From Desulfosporosinus sp. I2 (GTDB taxonomy: Bacteria > Bacillota > Desulfitobacteriia > Desulfitobacteriales > Desulfitobacteriaceae): 32,019 nt of DNA. The stretch lies in contig NZ_JYNH01000044.1 of assembly GCF_000960765.1 (NCBI RefSeq), positions 1 to 32,019 on the forward strand. The letters are read 5' to 3'. The notes beneath the pieces were generated by a model. The model was not told the DNA's origin and searched no databases. It worked only from the letters and a program-made list of their open reading frames with translations. Within the stretch, counting starts at the first letter, position 1. Each line of letters starts with the position of its first letter. This document shows positions 12,380-20,613 of the stretch, piece by piece. The translations under genes and the position numbers were made by a program.

Positions 12380-12949
12380 TTATTTGCTTTCATCATATAT
12401 GGCCCGGGGTCCGCCGATCAGACGTGGGCGGGTGCGTGCTAAGGTTAAATGGGCTTGCCCTAGGTCTTTTACATGGATGCGAATGGGTATGGCCACCGGG
12501 CGCAGGTGCATGCCGATAAATGTATCTCCTACGTCAATTCCAGCGTGCCCTTGAATCCGTTCTACCATAAGTGGGGAAGAGAATTTTTCCCAAGCCTTTA
12601 CGGTCATTGCGCCTCCAGCATGAAGGGAGGGGAGTACAGTAACCTCTTCTAATCCATAATGAGTTACGCAAGCCTCTTCTACGACTAAAGCCCGATTGAT
12701 GTGTTCACATCCTTGAACCGCTAAGAAAATCCCCTGCTGTTTAACTCGTTCTAGTAAAGGAGGAAGCAAGACCTCAGCAACTTCTAAACTGCTTCCTTGT
12801 CCGATCCGATGACCGATCACTTCACTGGTGCTACACCCTAAAACCAGAATTTGTTGGGGGCGCAAATTTGCACTTTGGAAAAAGGCATCTAGTACACTGT
12901 CCCAAACTTTAGCTAACTCTAGTAATTTCTCTGTAGAAAAAATATCCAC
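12380..12949 (-). CDS. ywlG: YwlG/UPF0340 family protein of unknown function
   Basis: This 189-residue protein belongs to the family found next to glyA in many Firmicutes. Recognisable stretches are LVLGCSTSEVIGHRIG (36-51), VQGCEHINRALVVEE and LHAGGAMTVKAW. The two GC motifs and the family fold resemble thioester or ligand-binding sites, but no reaction is established that I know of. The start is GTG 12949, with AGGAGG about 12 bases upstream, a long spacing; no better start is present. It is part of the rpiB-ywlG-glyA-upp unit. Confidence 0.88.
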   Translation of the reverse strand: MDIFSTEKLLELAKVWDSVLDAFFQSANLRPQQILVLGCSTSEVIGHRIGQGSSLEVAEVLLPPLLERVKQQGIFLAVQGCEHINRALVVEEACVTHYGLEEVTVLPSLHAGGAMTVKAWEKFSSPLMVERIQGHAGIDVGDTFIGMHLRPVAIPIRIHVKDLGQAHLTLARTRPRLIGGPRAIYDESK

Positions 12950-12981
12950 GTAAAAGAGATTCCTCCTCTCCTTTGAACCGT

Positions 12982-13431
12982 TTAGATTGTTTCGCCCCGT
13001 TCAATGCTAGAAATCAGATTGACTCGATTAGCATGTCGACCCCCAGCAAATTCCGTTTTCAAAAAAATATCGACAATGTCCAAAGCAAGGCCTACACCAA
13101 TTACCCTAGCACCCATTGCTAGAATATTGGCATTATTATGTTCTCTAGCCATTCGGGCGGAATATGTTTCTGAACAGACAGCCGAACGGATTCCCGGGAT
13201 TTTATTAGCGGCTATAGAAATCCCCTGTCCCGTTCCGCAAATAATAATCCCAAGCTCGGCCTCTCCCTTGATGATAGCACTACCTACTGCACTCCCATAC
13301 CTTGGATAATCTACTGATTCGTTCGAATGGGTTCCAAAATCACTTACTTCAAATCCTTGTGTTTCCAAATGCTTGCGAATAGCTTCCTTAAGTTCGTACC
13401 CACCGTGATCGGCTCCCAGCGCGACTCTCAC
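12982..13431 (-). CDS. rpiB: Ribose 5-phosphate isomerase B
   Basis: RpiB interconverts ribose 5-phosphate and ribulose 5-phosphate in the pentose phosphate pathway. The chosen form has 149 residues, the usual RpiB length, and starts (M)RVALGADHGGYELK. The catalytic cysteine is C65 in IICGTGQGISIAANK; H9 and the tail motif HANRVNLIS are present. The start is GTG 13431 because AGGAGG lies 7 bases upstream; ATG 13437 is also in frame but only one base after that site. The much longer in-frame extension to 13497 would precede the ribosome site and is not credible. Confidence 0.95.
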   Translation of the reverse strand: MRVALGADHGGYELKEAIRKHLETQGFEVSDFGTHSNESVDYPRYGSAVGSAIIKGEAELGIIICGTGQGISIAANKIPGIRSAVCSETYSARMAREHNNANILAMGARVIGVGLALDIVDIFLKTEFAGGRHANRVNLISSIERGETI

Positions 13432-13548
13432 ATTCATTCCTCCTCTTTGTCTATTTTCATTTCTACATAATAGTTGCAAATCCCTGCAATAAAACATAAT
13501 AAAGCGACGTATTACGCCGCTAGTTTAGACACTTTTCGCAAAACTTAT

Positions 13549-13597
13549 GCGATATGCGATATGCGAGGCGCGAGGCTCGAAGCTCGAAGCTCGAATA
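13549..13597. repeat. heptanucleotide tandem array, 7 units (NCGANNN)
   Basis: Seven exact 7-base units follow each other: GCGATAT twice, GCGAGGC twice, TCGAAGC twice and TCGAATA once. All share CGA at positions 2-4. The doubled units suggest slippage duplication. It lies in the gap between rpiB and the phosphatase gene. Confidence 0.85.
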
Positions 13598-13606
13598 TAA
13601 ATTAAA

Positions 13607-13731
13607 CTTGGCTGGCGCTAAGCCTCGGCAAAGTGCCAGCCAAGAACGAAGGCGGATGCCTTAGTTGCACTTTTGCGCTGGCCAAGGATGGTGAGAAGGG
13701 ACCTTCCAGAAAGTTCTACTTTCTGCCTGGT
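13607..13731. repeat. hairpin-rich intergenic segment between two heptamer arrays
   Basis: CTTGGCTGGC (13607-13616) and GCCAGCCAAG (13635-13644) form a perfect 10-bp inverted repeat. Smaller stems follow: AAGGC/GCCTT around 13649-13662 and CAGAAAG/CTTTCTG around 13709-13728. No reading frame is recognisable. It is bracketed by heptamer arrays at 13549-13597 and 13741-13768, so it may be one composite repeat element. None of the stems has a clear U-run, so a terminator is not evident. Confidence 0.5.
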
Positions 13732-13740
13732 ACGAGAAAC

Positions 13741-13768
13741 ATCGGACATCGAGCCTCGCGCATCGATT
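13741..13768. repeat. heptanucleotide tandem array, 4 units (NTCGNNN)
   Basis: ATCGGAC, ATCGAGC, CTCGCGC and ATCGATT run in exact 7-base phase up to the stop codon of the phosphatase gene. It has the same unit type as the array at 13549 and closes the far side of this gap. Confidence 0.6.
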
Positions 13769-14213
13769 AGAGCAGATGATCCTTTAGCACATACAACAAC
13801 TTCTTAATTTCTTCCGCCGTCTGACGATAAACATCAACAGAGCCCATCCAAGGATCCGAAATATCCTTTTTTAGATCCCCCCAATGCCCCAAACTGCGCG
13901 TCTTAGACTCATATTCAGGAAAAAGACGCTTTAAGCTATCCTCTTGAGCCAGGGTCATTGGAATAATCCAGTCCGCATCAGCCATTAATTCATGGGTAAT
14001 TTTTCTTGCGCGGTGCTTTGATAGGTCTAGATTCTGTTCTTTAAGAACCGCAAGGGCATGGGCACTAATTTCTTCCCCTTCCCAAGCTGCCATACCTGCC
14101 GAACTTATTTGAACTATATCTCCAAATAGTTTCCGAGCTAATCCCTCAGCCATTGGGCTTCTGCAAGTATTTCCGGTACAAATAAACAAAAGTTTATAAC
14201 ACATTAGACCCAT
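13767..14213 (-). CDS. ywlE: Low-molecular-weight protein phosphatase (YwlE-like)
   Basis: The enzyme removes phosphate from protein tyrosine or, in the Bacillus YwlE branch, from phosphoarginine. It has 148 residues. The active-site loop CTGNTCRSP is at 12-20 with nucleophile C12 and R18; the general acid is the Asp of the DISDPW loop near residue 119. Threonine after the nucleophile (C-T-G-N-T) matches the YwlE pattern, where a threonine favours arginine phosphatase activity, but I cannot prove the substrate. ATG 14213 follows GGGAG closely; ATG 14204 is an alternative. The order mntP-ywlE-rpiB equals Bacillus ywlD-ywlE-ywlF. Confidence 0.92.
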   Translation of the reverse strand: MGLMCYKLLFICTGNTCRSPMAEGLARKLFGDIVQISSAGMAAWEGEEISAHALAVLKEQNLDLSKHRARKITHELMADADWIIPMTLAQEDSLKRLFPEYESKTRSLGHWGDLKKDISDPWMGSVDVYRQTAEEIKKLLYVLKDHLL

Positions 14214-14221
14214 CTCACTCC

Positions 14222-14806
14222 CTAAAAGAACAATTTGACTCCGATCAGAAACAAAGCCAATCCGCCGAGCAACTCCGCTTTATCTCCCAGGCGAGTTCCC
14301 ATCATTCGGCCCAGAACTAAGCCCATTCCAGTCATTAACCCTGCAACCAAACCCATAATCATAACAGTAATAAGAATTTCCGCTCTGATGGTTCCAAGTG
14401 AAACCCCTACGCTAAGAGCATCTAAACTTACGCTTGCAGCCAATACGTAGATACCCCATCCATTTAAAGAACGGTTACTAGATAACTTCGTATGAAAAAA
14501 GGCCTCCCTAGCCTTACCAAATGAAAATTGTTCAGTGTCTGGACGATAAACCTTATAAATCATTCTTCCGCCCAACCCGACTAAGACTAATGCGCCTATG
14601 AAAATAGCATATCGCCCCAGAATTGTTCCTATCGCCTGTCCCAGTATCATTCCACAAAGTGGCATGAACACATGAAAGACGGCGACCACCAACGACAGGT
14701 GGACTATCATGCGCTTTCGGATTCCAGTCAAGCCAATCGCCAAAGACAACGAGAACGCATCCGCACCCAAGGCGATTGCAACTGCTACCACCCATGCTAA
14801 ATTCAA
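14222..14806 (-). CDS. mntP: Putative manganese efflux pump MntP
   Basis: MntP exports Mn2+ across the cytoplasmic membrane. The protein has 194 residues with six predicted membrane helices arranged as two similar halves. Each half has the family's acidic motif: ALGADAFSLSLAIG with D16 and VSLDALSVGVSLG with D129. The start is TTG at 14804-14806, supported by GGAGGG 7 bases upstream; it gives (M)NLAWVVAVAIALG. It lies 8 bases before the phosphatase gene, so they are co-transcribed. Confidence 0.92.
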   Translation of the reverse strand: MNLAWVVAVAIALGADAFSLSLAIGLTGIRKRMIVHLSLVVAVFHVFMPLCGMILGQAIGTILGRYAIFIGALVLVGLGGRMIYKVYRPDTEQFSFGKAREAFFHTKLSSNRSLNGWGIYVLAASVSLDALSVGVSLGTIRAEILITVMIMGLVAGLMTGMGLVLGRMMGTRLGDKAELLGGLALFLIGVKLFF

Positions 14807-14868
14807 TACCCTTCCCTCCGTTCACTATAGTATATGCACGAAAAAAGGGATTATTAGATTAATCGCGG

Positions 14869-15915
14869 TTAGATGTATTCAATCCGATGTCCAGCGGCTT
14901 TTTGTAAACGGTTCATAATTGCCGTCCCTAGACCTCCCTCTTCAATTCCCTCAGCTAAAATAATATCCATACCTCTTTCATCACATAAGTGCAATCCCTC
15001 ATATAGGTTACTTGCCACTTCGTCCGCTCGGGCTCTTGATCCTAACACGAACAAAAGATCCGGTAAGCGATTATGTAAAAAAGGTGCGCTCTCCAGCGTA
15101 CAAAGAACTCCCACTCTTTTTAACCGGGCATGTCCTTTATAAATTTCTTGCCCCATCCGCTGTATAACTCGCTCTTGATGACCGATCATCACGATCATCT
15201 CTCCCTGAGGAGCATAGTGCCTATATTTCATGCCGGGTGCTTTAGGAACTTGACTCTCTGTCGGTGTATTCATTCGAACTTCGCCTAAGATTTCTTCTAA
15301 CGCTTCTTTGGAAATTCCACCTGGGCGAAGGATAGTGGGCACACCTCCAGTGACTTCAAGGACGGTTGACTCCAGCCCTACTTGACAAGCCCCAGCATCA
15401 AGAATCAAGTGTATTTTCCCTTTTAAATCCCGCCAGACATGTCGGCCACTCGTCGGACTAGGCTTACCTGATAGGTTAGCACTCGGTGCAGCAATAGGAA
15501 GCCCGGTTTCTTCAATAAGGGCAAGGGCCACCGGATGACTGGGCATACGAACCGCTACATTGGCCAGTCCAGCCGTGACAATATCGGGCACTATAGAGGT
15601 TTTTGGCAAAACTAAAGTTAACGGACCCGGCCAAAAATGTTCAACACATAGTTCGGCTTCCGGTGACCAACTTCCTACCAAACTATTTGCCATAGCGCGA
15701 CTACTAACATGCACAATTAAGGGATTATCCTGGGGACGCCCTTTTACCCTAAAAATCTTTTCGCAGGCTTGGGCATCCAGGGCATTAGCCCCTAAGCCAT
15801 AAACCGTTTCCGTAGGAAAAGCCACCAACTCTCCAGAACGCAACCATTCTGCTCCCTCTTTTAGCAATTCCGCCTCCGGATGAATTCCATCTATATAACT
15901 TCGTTTTGTTAGCAT
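14869..15915 (-). CDS. ywlC: L-threonylcarbamoyladenylate synthase (long Sua5/YwlC form)
   Basis: The enzyme makes threonylcarbamoyl-AMP from threonine, bicarbonate and ATP for the t6A modification of ANN-decoding tRNAs. It has 348 residues: the YrdC domain spans about 12-205 with PTETVYGLG (34-42) and KGRPQDNPL (58-66), followed by the Sua5 C-terminal domain. The linker PGMKYRHYAP that closes the active site is present. ATG 15915 is chosen because AGGTG lies 6 bases upstream and overlaps the prmC stop codon. A further 7 codons in frame (GTG 15936) lie inside prmC. Confidence 0.95.
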   Translation of the reverse strand: MLTKRSYIDGIHPEAELLKEGAEWLRSGELVAFPTETVYGLGANALDAQACEKIFRVKGRPQDNPLIVHVSSRAMANSLVGSWSPEAELCVEHFWPGPLTLVLPKTSIVPDIVTAGLANVAVRMPSHPVALALIEETGLPIAAPSANLSGKPSPTSGRHVWRDLKGKIHLILDAGACQVGLESTVLEVTGGVPTILRPGGISKEALEEILGEVRMNTPTESQVPKAPGMKYRHYAPQGEMIVMIGHQERVIQRMGQEIYKGHARLKRVGVLCTLESAPFLHNRLPDLLFVLGSRARADEVASNLYEGLHLCDERGMDIILAEGIEEGGLGTAIMNRLQKAAGHRIEYI

Positions 15916-15920
15916 CTTTG

Positions 15921-16778
15921 TCACCTCGCTAGCCACCTCGCTAAGATCACTCGGTCTCGCCCCGCCAAATCTGGGAAAACCCGTGTTTCAAATCCCTTTG
16001 TTTGGAAAAGCCCACAAACCGCCTCAGCTTGATTACAACCAATTTCCATTAGTAGCTTCCCCTGAGGATTTAAAATGGATCCTACACCTTCTGCCAAACG
16101 ACGATAATAATCTAAGCCATCTGGTCCTCCCAAAAAAGCCATCGAGGGTTCATGAAAAATCTCAGGAGCACATTGCTCATACTCCTCTTTGGAAACATAA
16201 GGAGGATTCGTAATAATATAATCCCAAGCTTCACCCAAAATGGGTTCAAGGAAGTCCCCCTGACGCCATTGCACCGAGACACCCAAGCGCTGGGCATTCT
16301 GTTGCGCTACTACTAGCGCATCTGCCGAAAGATCAGTTCCGACCATCTCCACTTGAGGGTAGTAATAAGCGATCGAAATAGCCAGAGCGCCGCTGCCTGT
16401 ACAAAGATCCGCAACCTTAATCTTTCTATCTTGCCGTTGACCTGCCTCTTTTCTTACAACCTCCAGCCATTTCTCGACTAAAAGTTCACTGTCGGCACGC
16501 GGGATAAGCACGCGCTCATCGACGTAGAAAGAAAGACCCATAAACTCTTGCTGCTTCAAAATGTACTGAAGAGGTTCGTTCTTTGCGCGACGCATAATGA
16601 CTCCTCGATAGACTGCAGCTTCTGTCTCTGACAAATTACGGTCCCCTTCGAGATAAAGTTGGGGACGGGAAACATTTAAAACCCCGGTTAATAACATATC
16701 TGCATCAAAGCGGGCATTGCTCACCCCTTTTTCTAAGAGTTGCGCTTCACCCCAACGCATACTGTCAATTACCTTCAA
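15921..16778 (-). CDS. prmC: Release factor glutamine methyltransferase
   Basis: PrmC methylates the glutamine of the GGQ motif in release factors RF1 and RF2. It has 285 residues: an N-terminal helical bundle to about 85, then the SAM-dependent Rossmann domain with DLCTGSGALAI at 124-134 and the catalytic NPPY at 191-194. The start is probably TTG 16778, which gives the full N-terminal helix; ATG 16760 six codons later is an alternative with AAGGT about 10 bases upstream. It follows prfA, its substrate gene, as is usual. Confidence 0.95.
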   Translation of the reverse strand: MKVIDSMRWGEAQLLEKGVSNARFDADMLLTGVLNVSRPQLYLEGDRNLSETEAAVYRGVIMRRAKNEPLQYILKQQEFMGLSFYVDERVLIPRADSELLVEKWLEVVRKEAGQRQDRKIKVADLCTGSGALAISIAYYYPQVEMVGTDLSADALVVAQQNAQRLGVSVQWRQGDFLEPILGEAWDYIITNPPYVSKEEYEQCAPEIFHEPSMAFLGGPDGLDYYRRLAEGVGSILNPQGKLLMEIGCNQAEAVCGLFQTKGFETRVFPDLAGRDRVILARWLAR

Positions 16779-16795
16779 AACTGCAAAGCCCCCAA

Positions 16796-16830
16796 CTCGA
16801 AGTTCGAGATTCGATGTTCGAATTTCGAAC
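16796..16830. repeat. heptanucleotide tandem array, 5 units (NTCGANN)
   Basis: CTCGAAG, TTCGAGA, TTCGATG, TTCGAAT and TTCGAAC run in perfect 7-base phase in the gap between prfA and prmC. It has the same TCGA core as the array at 13549-13597. Confidence 0.8.
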
Positions 16831-16882
16831 TTCCCAAATATTATCCCCTGGAAAAGTTCGCTTACTTTTCATAACCTAAGAC

Positions 16883-16908
16883 TTCATCGTAACAATTCAT
16901 CATAACAA
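16883..16908. repeat. 13-base direct tandem repeat, 2 copies
   Basis: TTCATCGTAACAA is followed at once by TTCATCATAACAA, with one mismatch, ending 6 bases before the prfA stop codon. Probably a slippage duplication; no function is evident. Confidence 0.7.
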
Positions 16909-16914
16909 TTGATT

Positions 16915-17985
16915 TTAATGGATCTCAGCCTTTAGACGTTCGGCTTGATCAGACGAATTTAGAGCTTGAATGATTTCACCCAAATCACCAGTCAGGATTG
17001 ACTCTAAGCGGTGTAAGGTTAAGCCTATGCGATGGTCCGTAACCCTGCCCTGTGGAAAGTTAAACGTTCTAATCCGCTCGCTCCGATCTCCCGTTCCCAC
17101 TTGACTTCGGCGTTCAGAAGCCTGTTCTCCACTCGCTTCTTCTTGTGCTTTCTCCAATATTCTTGCCCGCAAAACGCGTAAAGCTTTCTCTTTGTTTTTA
17201 AGCTGTGATTTTTCATCTTGGCAAGACGCAATGATTCCTGTGGGTAGATGAGTAATTCGAACCGCTGATTGAGTGGTATTAACGCATTGCCCACCCGGCC
17301 CACTAGAACAATAGACATCGATGCGCAGATCATTAGGATTAATGGATACTTCCACTTCTTCCGCTTCAGGAAGAACTGCAACGGTCGCGGTAGACGTATG
17401 GATCCTACCTCCCGACTCTGTCGCCGGGATCCGTTGAACGCGATGCACACCACTTTCAAATTTTAATTTACTATAGGCCCCATGCCCTTCCATAAGCACG
17501 ATGATTTCCTTGTAACCGCCCATATCTGAATAACTAGCACTAAGAACTTCCGTTTTCCAGCCCTGTCCCTCTGCATAGCGAGTATACATTCTATAGAGAT
17601 CACCGGCAAACAAGGCCGCTTCATCGCCACCTGCTCCCGCCCGAATTTCCATGATGACGTTTTTTTCATCTAAAGGATCCTTCGGTAAAAGAAGAACACG
17701 AATCTGTTCTTCCAGTTCCTGTGATTGGCTTCGCAATTGTTCTCTCTCTTGCTCCGCCATTTCCTGCATGTCAGAGTCTAGTTTTTCCTGTAGCAGAGTT
17801 TCTGTTTCCTCAAGTTCGCGCTTTACTGCTTGGTATTCTCTAAAGACCGCGACAAGGTTTGTCATGCCGGACTGAGCCTTGGCATATTTTTGCCACTCAC
17901 TCTGATTCGAAATGATTTCCGGATCACTGAGGAGCTCCGTAAGTTCATCATATTTTCGTTCAATTTCATAAAGTTTTTCTAACAT
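16915..17985 (-). CDS. prfA: Peptide chain release factor 1
   Basis: RF1 terminates translation at UAA and UAG. It has 356 residues, the normal length. The codon-recognition tripeptide PAT is at 187-189 and the peptidyl-hydrolysis GGQ is at 231-233 in [16 protein letters not shown]; the residue after GGQ is Cys, a position where His or Ser is common. The N-terminal coiled-coil domain covers about 1-105. ATG 17985 is preceded by AGGTG; the in-frame TTG at 17997 lies over the ribosome site. The PrmC gene for methylating its Gln233 follows. Confidence 0.97.
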   Translation of the reverse strand: MLEKLYEIERKYDELTELLSDPEIISNQSEWQKYAKAQSGMTNLVAVFREYQAVKRELEETETLLQEKLDSDMQEMAEQEREQLRSQSQELEEQIRVLLLPKDPLDEKNVIMEIRAGAGGDEAALFAGDLYRMYTRYAEGQGWKTEVLSASYSDMGGYKEIIVLMEGHGAYSKLKFESGVHRVQRIPATESGGRIHTSTATVAVLPEAEEVEVSINPNDLRIDVYCSSGPGGQCVNTTQSAVRITHLPTGIIASCQDEKSQLKNKEKALRVLRARILEKAQEEASGEQASERRSQVGTGDRSERIRTFNFPQGRVTDHRIGLTLHRLESILTGDLGEIIQALNSSDQAERLKAEIH

Positions 17986-17999
17986 TTTACACCTCAAAA

Positions 18000-18881
18000 T
18001 TACGTTAGTTCTTGACCTGAATCCAAAACACCCTTTAAGGCAGCTAAAGCAACCTCAAGTTGGGCATCGTCTGGTTCTCGTGTGGTTAATTTCTGTAACA
18101 ATAAGCCCGGGACAATCAGCCAGCGAAACCATGGCGATTCTAAATGCCGAGATGAGAATTTAAGAACCTCATATGCGATCCCCGCCACGAAAGGCATGAG
18201 AAGTACACGAGAAAGCAGTCGCCACCACAAAGGGTATAATCCGACAAAAGCAAACACAAAAATACTGACTACCACTACAATTAGGAGAAAACTTGTTCCG
18301 CAGCGCGGGTGCAGCCTGGGAAAAGAACGCGCATTTGCTACGGTTAGATCTTGTCCTGATTCATGAGTGAAAATTGCTTTATGCTCTGCGCCATGATATT
18401 GAAAAACCCGTTGAATGTCTTTAAGTCGAGAAATGATCAAAATATATAAGAAAAATACTACTAACCGAATTGCTCCTTCCAATAGATTTTGCCACACATC
18501 TCCAGTAACCTTTCCTTTAAGCAAGTGAGCCATTCCGGTTGGTAAACCGACAAAAAGCACAAGACCAAGGCCAAATGCAAATCCTATGGTTAAGGCCATT
18601 TCCCAAAATCCAAGTTCCTCTCCACCCTCATCGTCCCCTATTGAACGATTGGCGGAAAAGGTTAAGGCACGTGTTCCTACTATGAGTGAATCTATCAGAG
18701 CCACAAATCCTCGAATTAACGGTAACTTAAAGACAGGTTTTGTTGCCCAAACATTCAATTTTACATTGGTCACTTCAATCTCGTCATTTGGCAACCTGAC
18801 CGCAATAGCACTCTCACGTGGTCCTCGCATCATGACTCCTTCTATGACCGCTTGCCCGCCATATTGGACTGGTTTGCCCAT
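18000..18881 (-). CDS. yqhQ: YqhQ/DUF1385 membrane protein
   Basis: This 293-residue protein belongs to the DUF1385 family, of unknown function. It opens with the family signature [14 protein letters not shown] (8-21), has a hydrophobic segment near 95-120 and three or four more in the C-terminal half, and contains the conserved YHGAEHKAI and HPRCGTSFL motifs whose His, Glu and Cys could bind a metal. The start is ATG 18881, with AGGAGG 8 bases upstream; a longer in-frame extension to 18983 lies before that site and is not used. It lies 14 bases before prfA. Confidence 0.92.
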   Translation of the reverse strand: MGKPVQYGGQAVIEGVMMRGPRESAIAVRLPNDEIEVTNVKLNVWATKPVFKLPLIRGFVALIDSLIVGTRALTFSANRSIGDDEGGEELGFWEMALTIGFAFGLGLVLFVGLPTGMAHLLKGKVTGDVWQNLLEGAIRLVVFFLYILIISRLKDIQRVFQYHGAEHKAIFTHESGQDLTVANARSFPRLHPRCGTSFLLIVVVVSIFVFAFVGLYPLWWRLLSRVLLMPFVAGIAYEVLKFSSRHLESPWFRWLIVPGLLLQKLTTREPDDAQLEVALAALKGVLDSGQELT

Positions 18882-18903
18882 CTTAAGTTCCTCCTCTATT
18901 ATA

Positions 18904-18931
18904 TCGATGCGCAAAGCGCAAAGTTCGGGCA
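18904..18931. repeat. short degenerate heptamer array
   Basis: TCGATGC, GCAAAGC, GCAAAGT and TCGGGCA follow in 7-base phase between yqhQ and rpmE. A second, weaker run of CG-containing heptamers lies near 19012-19040. These are more degenerate than the arrays at 13549 and 16796, so the call is less certain. Confidence 0.4.
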
Positions 18932-19048
18932 TCAAGTTTAAAACACTGCTCATTGAGCATCTCACTGGCTGCCATAATCTCAACGCCTATCCATCATTCC
19001 AAAATCCTTCGAACATCGTGCTTGCGCTTCGCGATTGTACATTTACGC

Positions 19049-19073
19049 AAAAAGCAGAGCTTGCGCTCTGCTT
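19049..19073 (-). terminator. Rho-independent terminator after rpmE
   Basis: On the minus strand AAGCAGAGC, loop GCAA, GCTCTGCTT makes a 9-bp perfect stem with a GNRA loop, followed by a run of five T that begins in the stem. It lies about 30 bases after the rpmE stop codon. A second stem (CAACGGCC/GGTCGTTG, with one wobble pair) stands between them. Confidence 0.88.
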
Positions 19074-19102
19074 ATCCACCAGCAACGACCGCAGGCCGTT
19101 GT

Positions 19103-19300
19103 TTACATCCCATATTTCTTTTTAAACCGATCAACCCGTCCGCCTGCATCGACAAACCGCTGTACCCCGGTATAGAAGGGATGGCATTTTGAACAAATTT
19201 CCACTTTTATGTTCATTCTTGTGCTGCCTGTTGGGATAACTTCTCCGCAAGCACATGTCATTGTGGTTTGTTCGTATTTCGGGTGAATTTTTTCTTTCAT
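19103..19300 (-). CDS. rpmE: 50S ribosomal protein L31, zinc-binding (C+) type
   Basis: L31 bridges the ribosomal subunits. The protein has 65 residues. Four cysteines, C16, C18, C36 and C39 (TCACGE and [10 protein letters not shown]), form the zinc site, so this is the zinc-containing paralogue type. The C-terminus ...[12 protein letters not shown] is typical. The start is ATG 19300, with AAGGTG 5 bases upstream; the in-frame extension to 19348 is outside family length. It has its own promoter and terminator, so it is transcribed alone. Confidence 0.97.
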   Translation of the reverse strand: MKEKIHPKYEQTTMTCACGEVIPTGSTRMNIKVEICSKCHPFYTGVQRFVDAGGRVDRFKKKYGM

Positions 19301-19379
19301 GTCTTCACCTTCTTTCCCATTTAGATCAAAGTGCAGCTTCTTAACCACACCGTCATGACAATTCCAGTCAACTCTTACT

Positions 19380-19409
19380 ATTTTAGCACAAATAACATTC
19401 CCTAGTCAA
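19380..19409 (-). promoter_or_regulatory. sigma-A promoter of rpmE, extended -10
   Basis: On the minus strand TTGACT (19409-19404), an 18-base spacer and TGC-TAAAAT (TAAAAT at 19385-19380) form a near-consensus promoter with a TGn extended -10. The predicted start is near 19373, leaving a leader of about 70 bases before rpmE. It lies just after the glpX stop codon. Confidence 0.75.
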
Positions 19410-19428
19410 GTTCCCATTTGGCGACTCA

Positions 19429-20400
19429 TTAACAGCCTTTCATAGCATAATCCGGCTTCTTGTCAAAACAGTGACGTGCTTCAATAAAGCGGACTGTTCC
19501 CGTTTTTCCCCGAATAACGACGGTGTGTGTCAAAGCCCCTTTGGAGGTGTAGGTTACGGCTCGCAATAAGGGTCCTTCTGTAATCCCTGTCGCTGCAAAG
19601 AAGACATCATCTGTACTCACCAAATCATCCATCGTTAATAACTTTTGGACATCCTCGATCCCTAAGGCTTTAGCTCGGGCAATATCTTCCTCGTTTTCTG
19701 GCCAAAGGCGGCCTTGCATTTCTCCTCCCATGCATCGAAGAGCTGCTGCGGCTAGGACCCCTTCAGGCGCCCCGCCAACTCCCATCATCATATCGACTCC
19801 CGTATCTTCAAATGCACAGGCCACAGCTGGGGAAACATCCCCATCGGTAATCAGACGAACGCGAGCTCCGCAATCTCGTACATCCTGAATTAGTTTCTGA
19901 TGACGTGGTCGGTCCAAAATAACAACCGTCATATCCTTCATATTTTTGCCTAAAGCTTGAGCTACATTCGAGATATTTTCATGTACAGTAGCATCTAAAT
20001 TTATCTTCCCAACAGCAGCAGGCCCTACAGCAATCTTATCCATATACATATCTGGCGCGTGAAGTAAGCAGCCCCTCTTGGCAATCGCCACAACAGCAAT
20101 CGCCCCCGCTACCCCCTTAGCACAACTATTGGTTCCTTCTAGGGGATCCACAGCGACATCTAATTCTGGACTTTCTCCATTCCCAACCCGTTCCCCAATA
20201 TAGAGCATCGGAGCCTCGTCCATTTCCCCTTCTCCGATCACCACGGTACCGTCCATGTGAATTGTATTAAAAACCGCCCGCATCGCTTCAACAGCAGCAT
20301 TATCAGCGGCTATCTTATCCCCTAGCCCTACCCAGCGTGCTGAAGCTAGCGCCGCGGCTTCTGTAACTCTAGCAAATTCCATCGTTAATTCTCTCTCCAT
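19429..20400 (-). CDS. glpX: Fructose-1,6-bisphosphatase class II (GlpX)
   Basis: GlpX hydrolyses fructose 1,6-bisphosphate to fructose 6-phosphate in gluconeogenesis and may also act on sedoheptulose bisphosphate. It has 323 residues. Metal and substrate motifs are intact: GEGEMDEAPM at 56-65 and VDPLEGTN at 84-91, with MMMGVGGAPEGVLAAAA further on. ATG 20400 follows AAGGAGG with 8 bases spacing. It is monocistronic by appearance: a terminator and repeats lie upstream and the rpmE promoter lies downstream. The nearby aldolase and transaldolase-like genes act on the same sugar phosphates. Confidence 0.96.
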   Translation of the reverse strand: MERELTMEFARVTEAAALASARWVGLGDKIAADNAAVEAMRAVFNTIHMDGTVVIGEGEMDEAPMLYIGERVGNGESPELDVAVDPLEGTNSCAKGVAGAIAVVAIAKRGCLLHAPDMYMDKIAVGPAAVGKINLDATVHENISNVAQALGKNMKDMTVVILDRPRHQKLIQDVRDCGARVRLITDGDVSPAVACAFEDTGVDMMMGVGGAPEGVLAAAALRCMGGEMQGRLWPENEEDIARAKALGIEDVQKLLTMDDLVSTDDVFFAATGITEGPLLRAVTYTSKGALTHTVVIRGKTGTVRFIEARHCFDKKPDYAMKGC

Positions 20401-20498
20401 TTTCTACTCCTCCTTAAATTAGCCAATGTGTTATCTTCACTTCCATAATAGCTGACCCTTAAACATACAAGTCATTTTCTATGTAAGTACTCCTCATT

Positions 20499-20510
20499 AT
20501 GTTATAACAT
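20499..20510. promoter_or_regulatory. 12-base perfect palindrome upstream of glpX
   Basis: ATGTTATAACAT is a perfect palindrome about 100 bases before the glpX start, in an AT-rich gap. It could be an operator, but its AT content makes chance occurrence plausible. I see only a weak promoter nearby (TTGATA, 17 bases, CACAAT, upstream of it on the minus strand). Confidence 0.3.
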
Positions 20511-20613
20511 TTATGCCTTATACTCTTATTGTGACATACTTTAAACGAGTTATCAACCACCTTTAATGTCTAAAATTTCCCTTGAATTGTTAAGAAAACT
20601 TGATTAACGCCCA

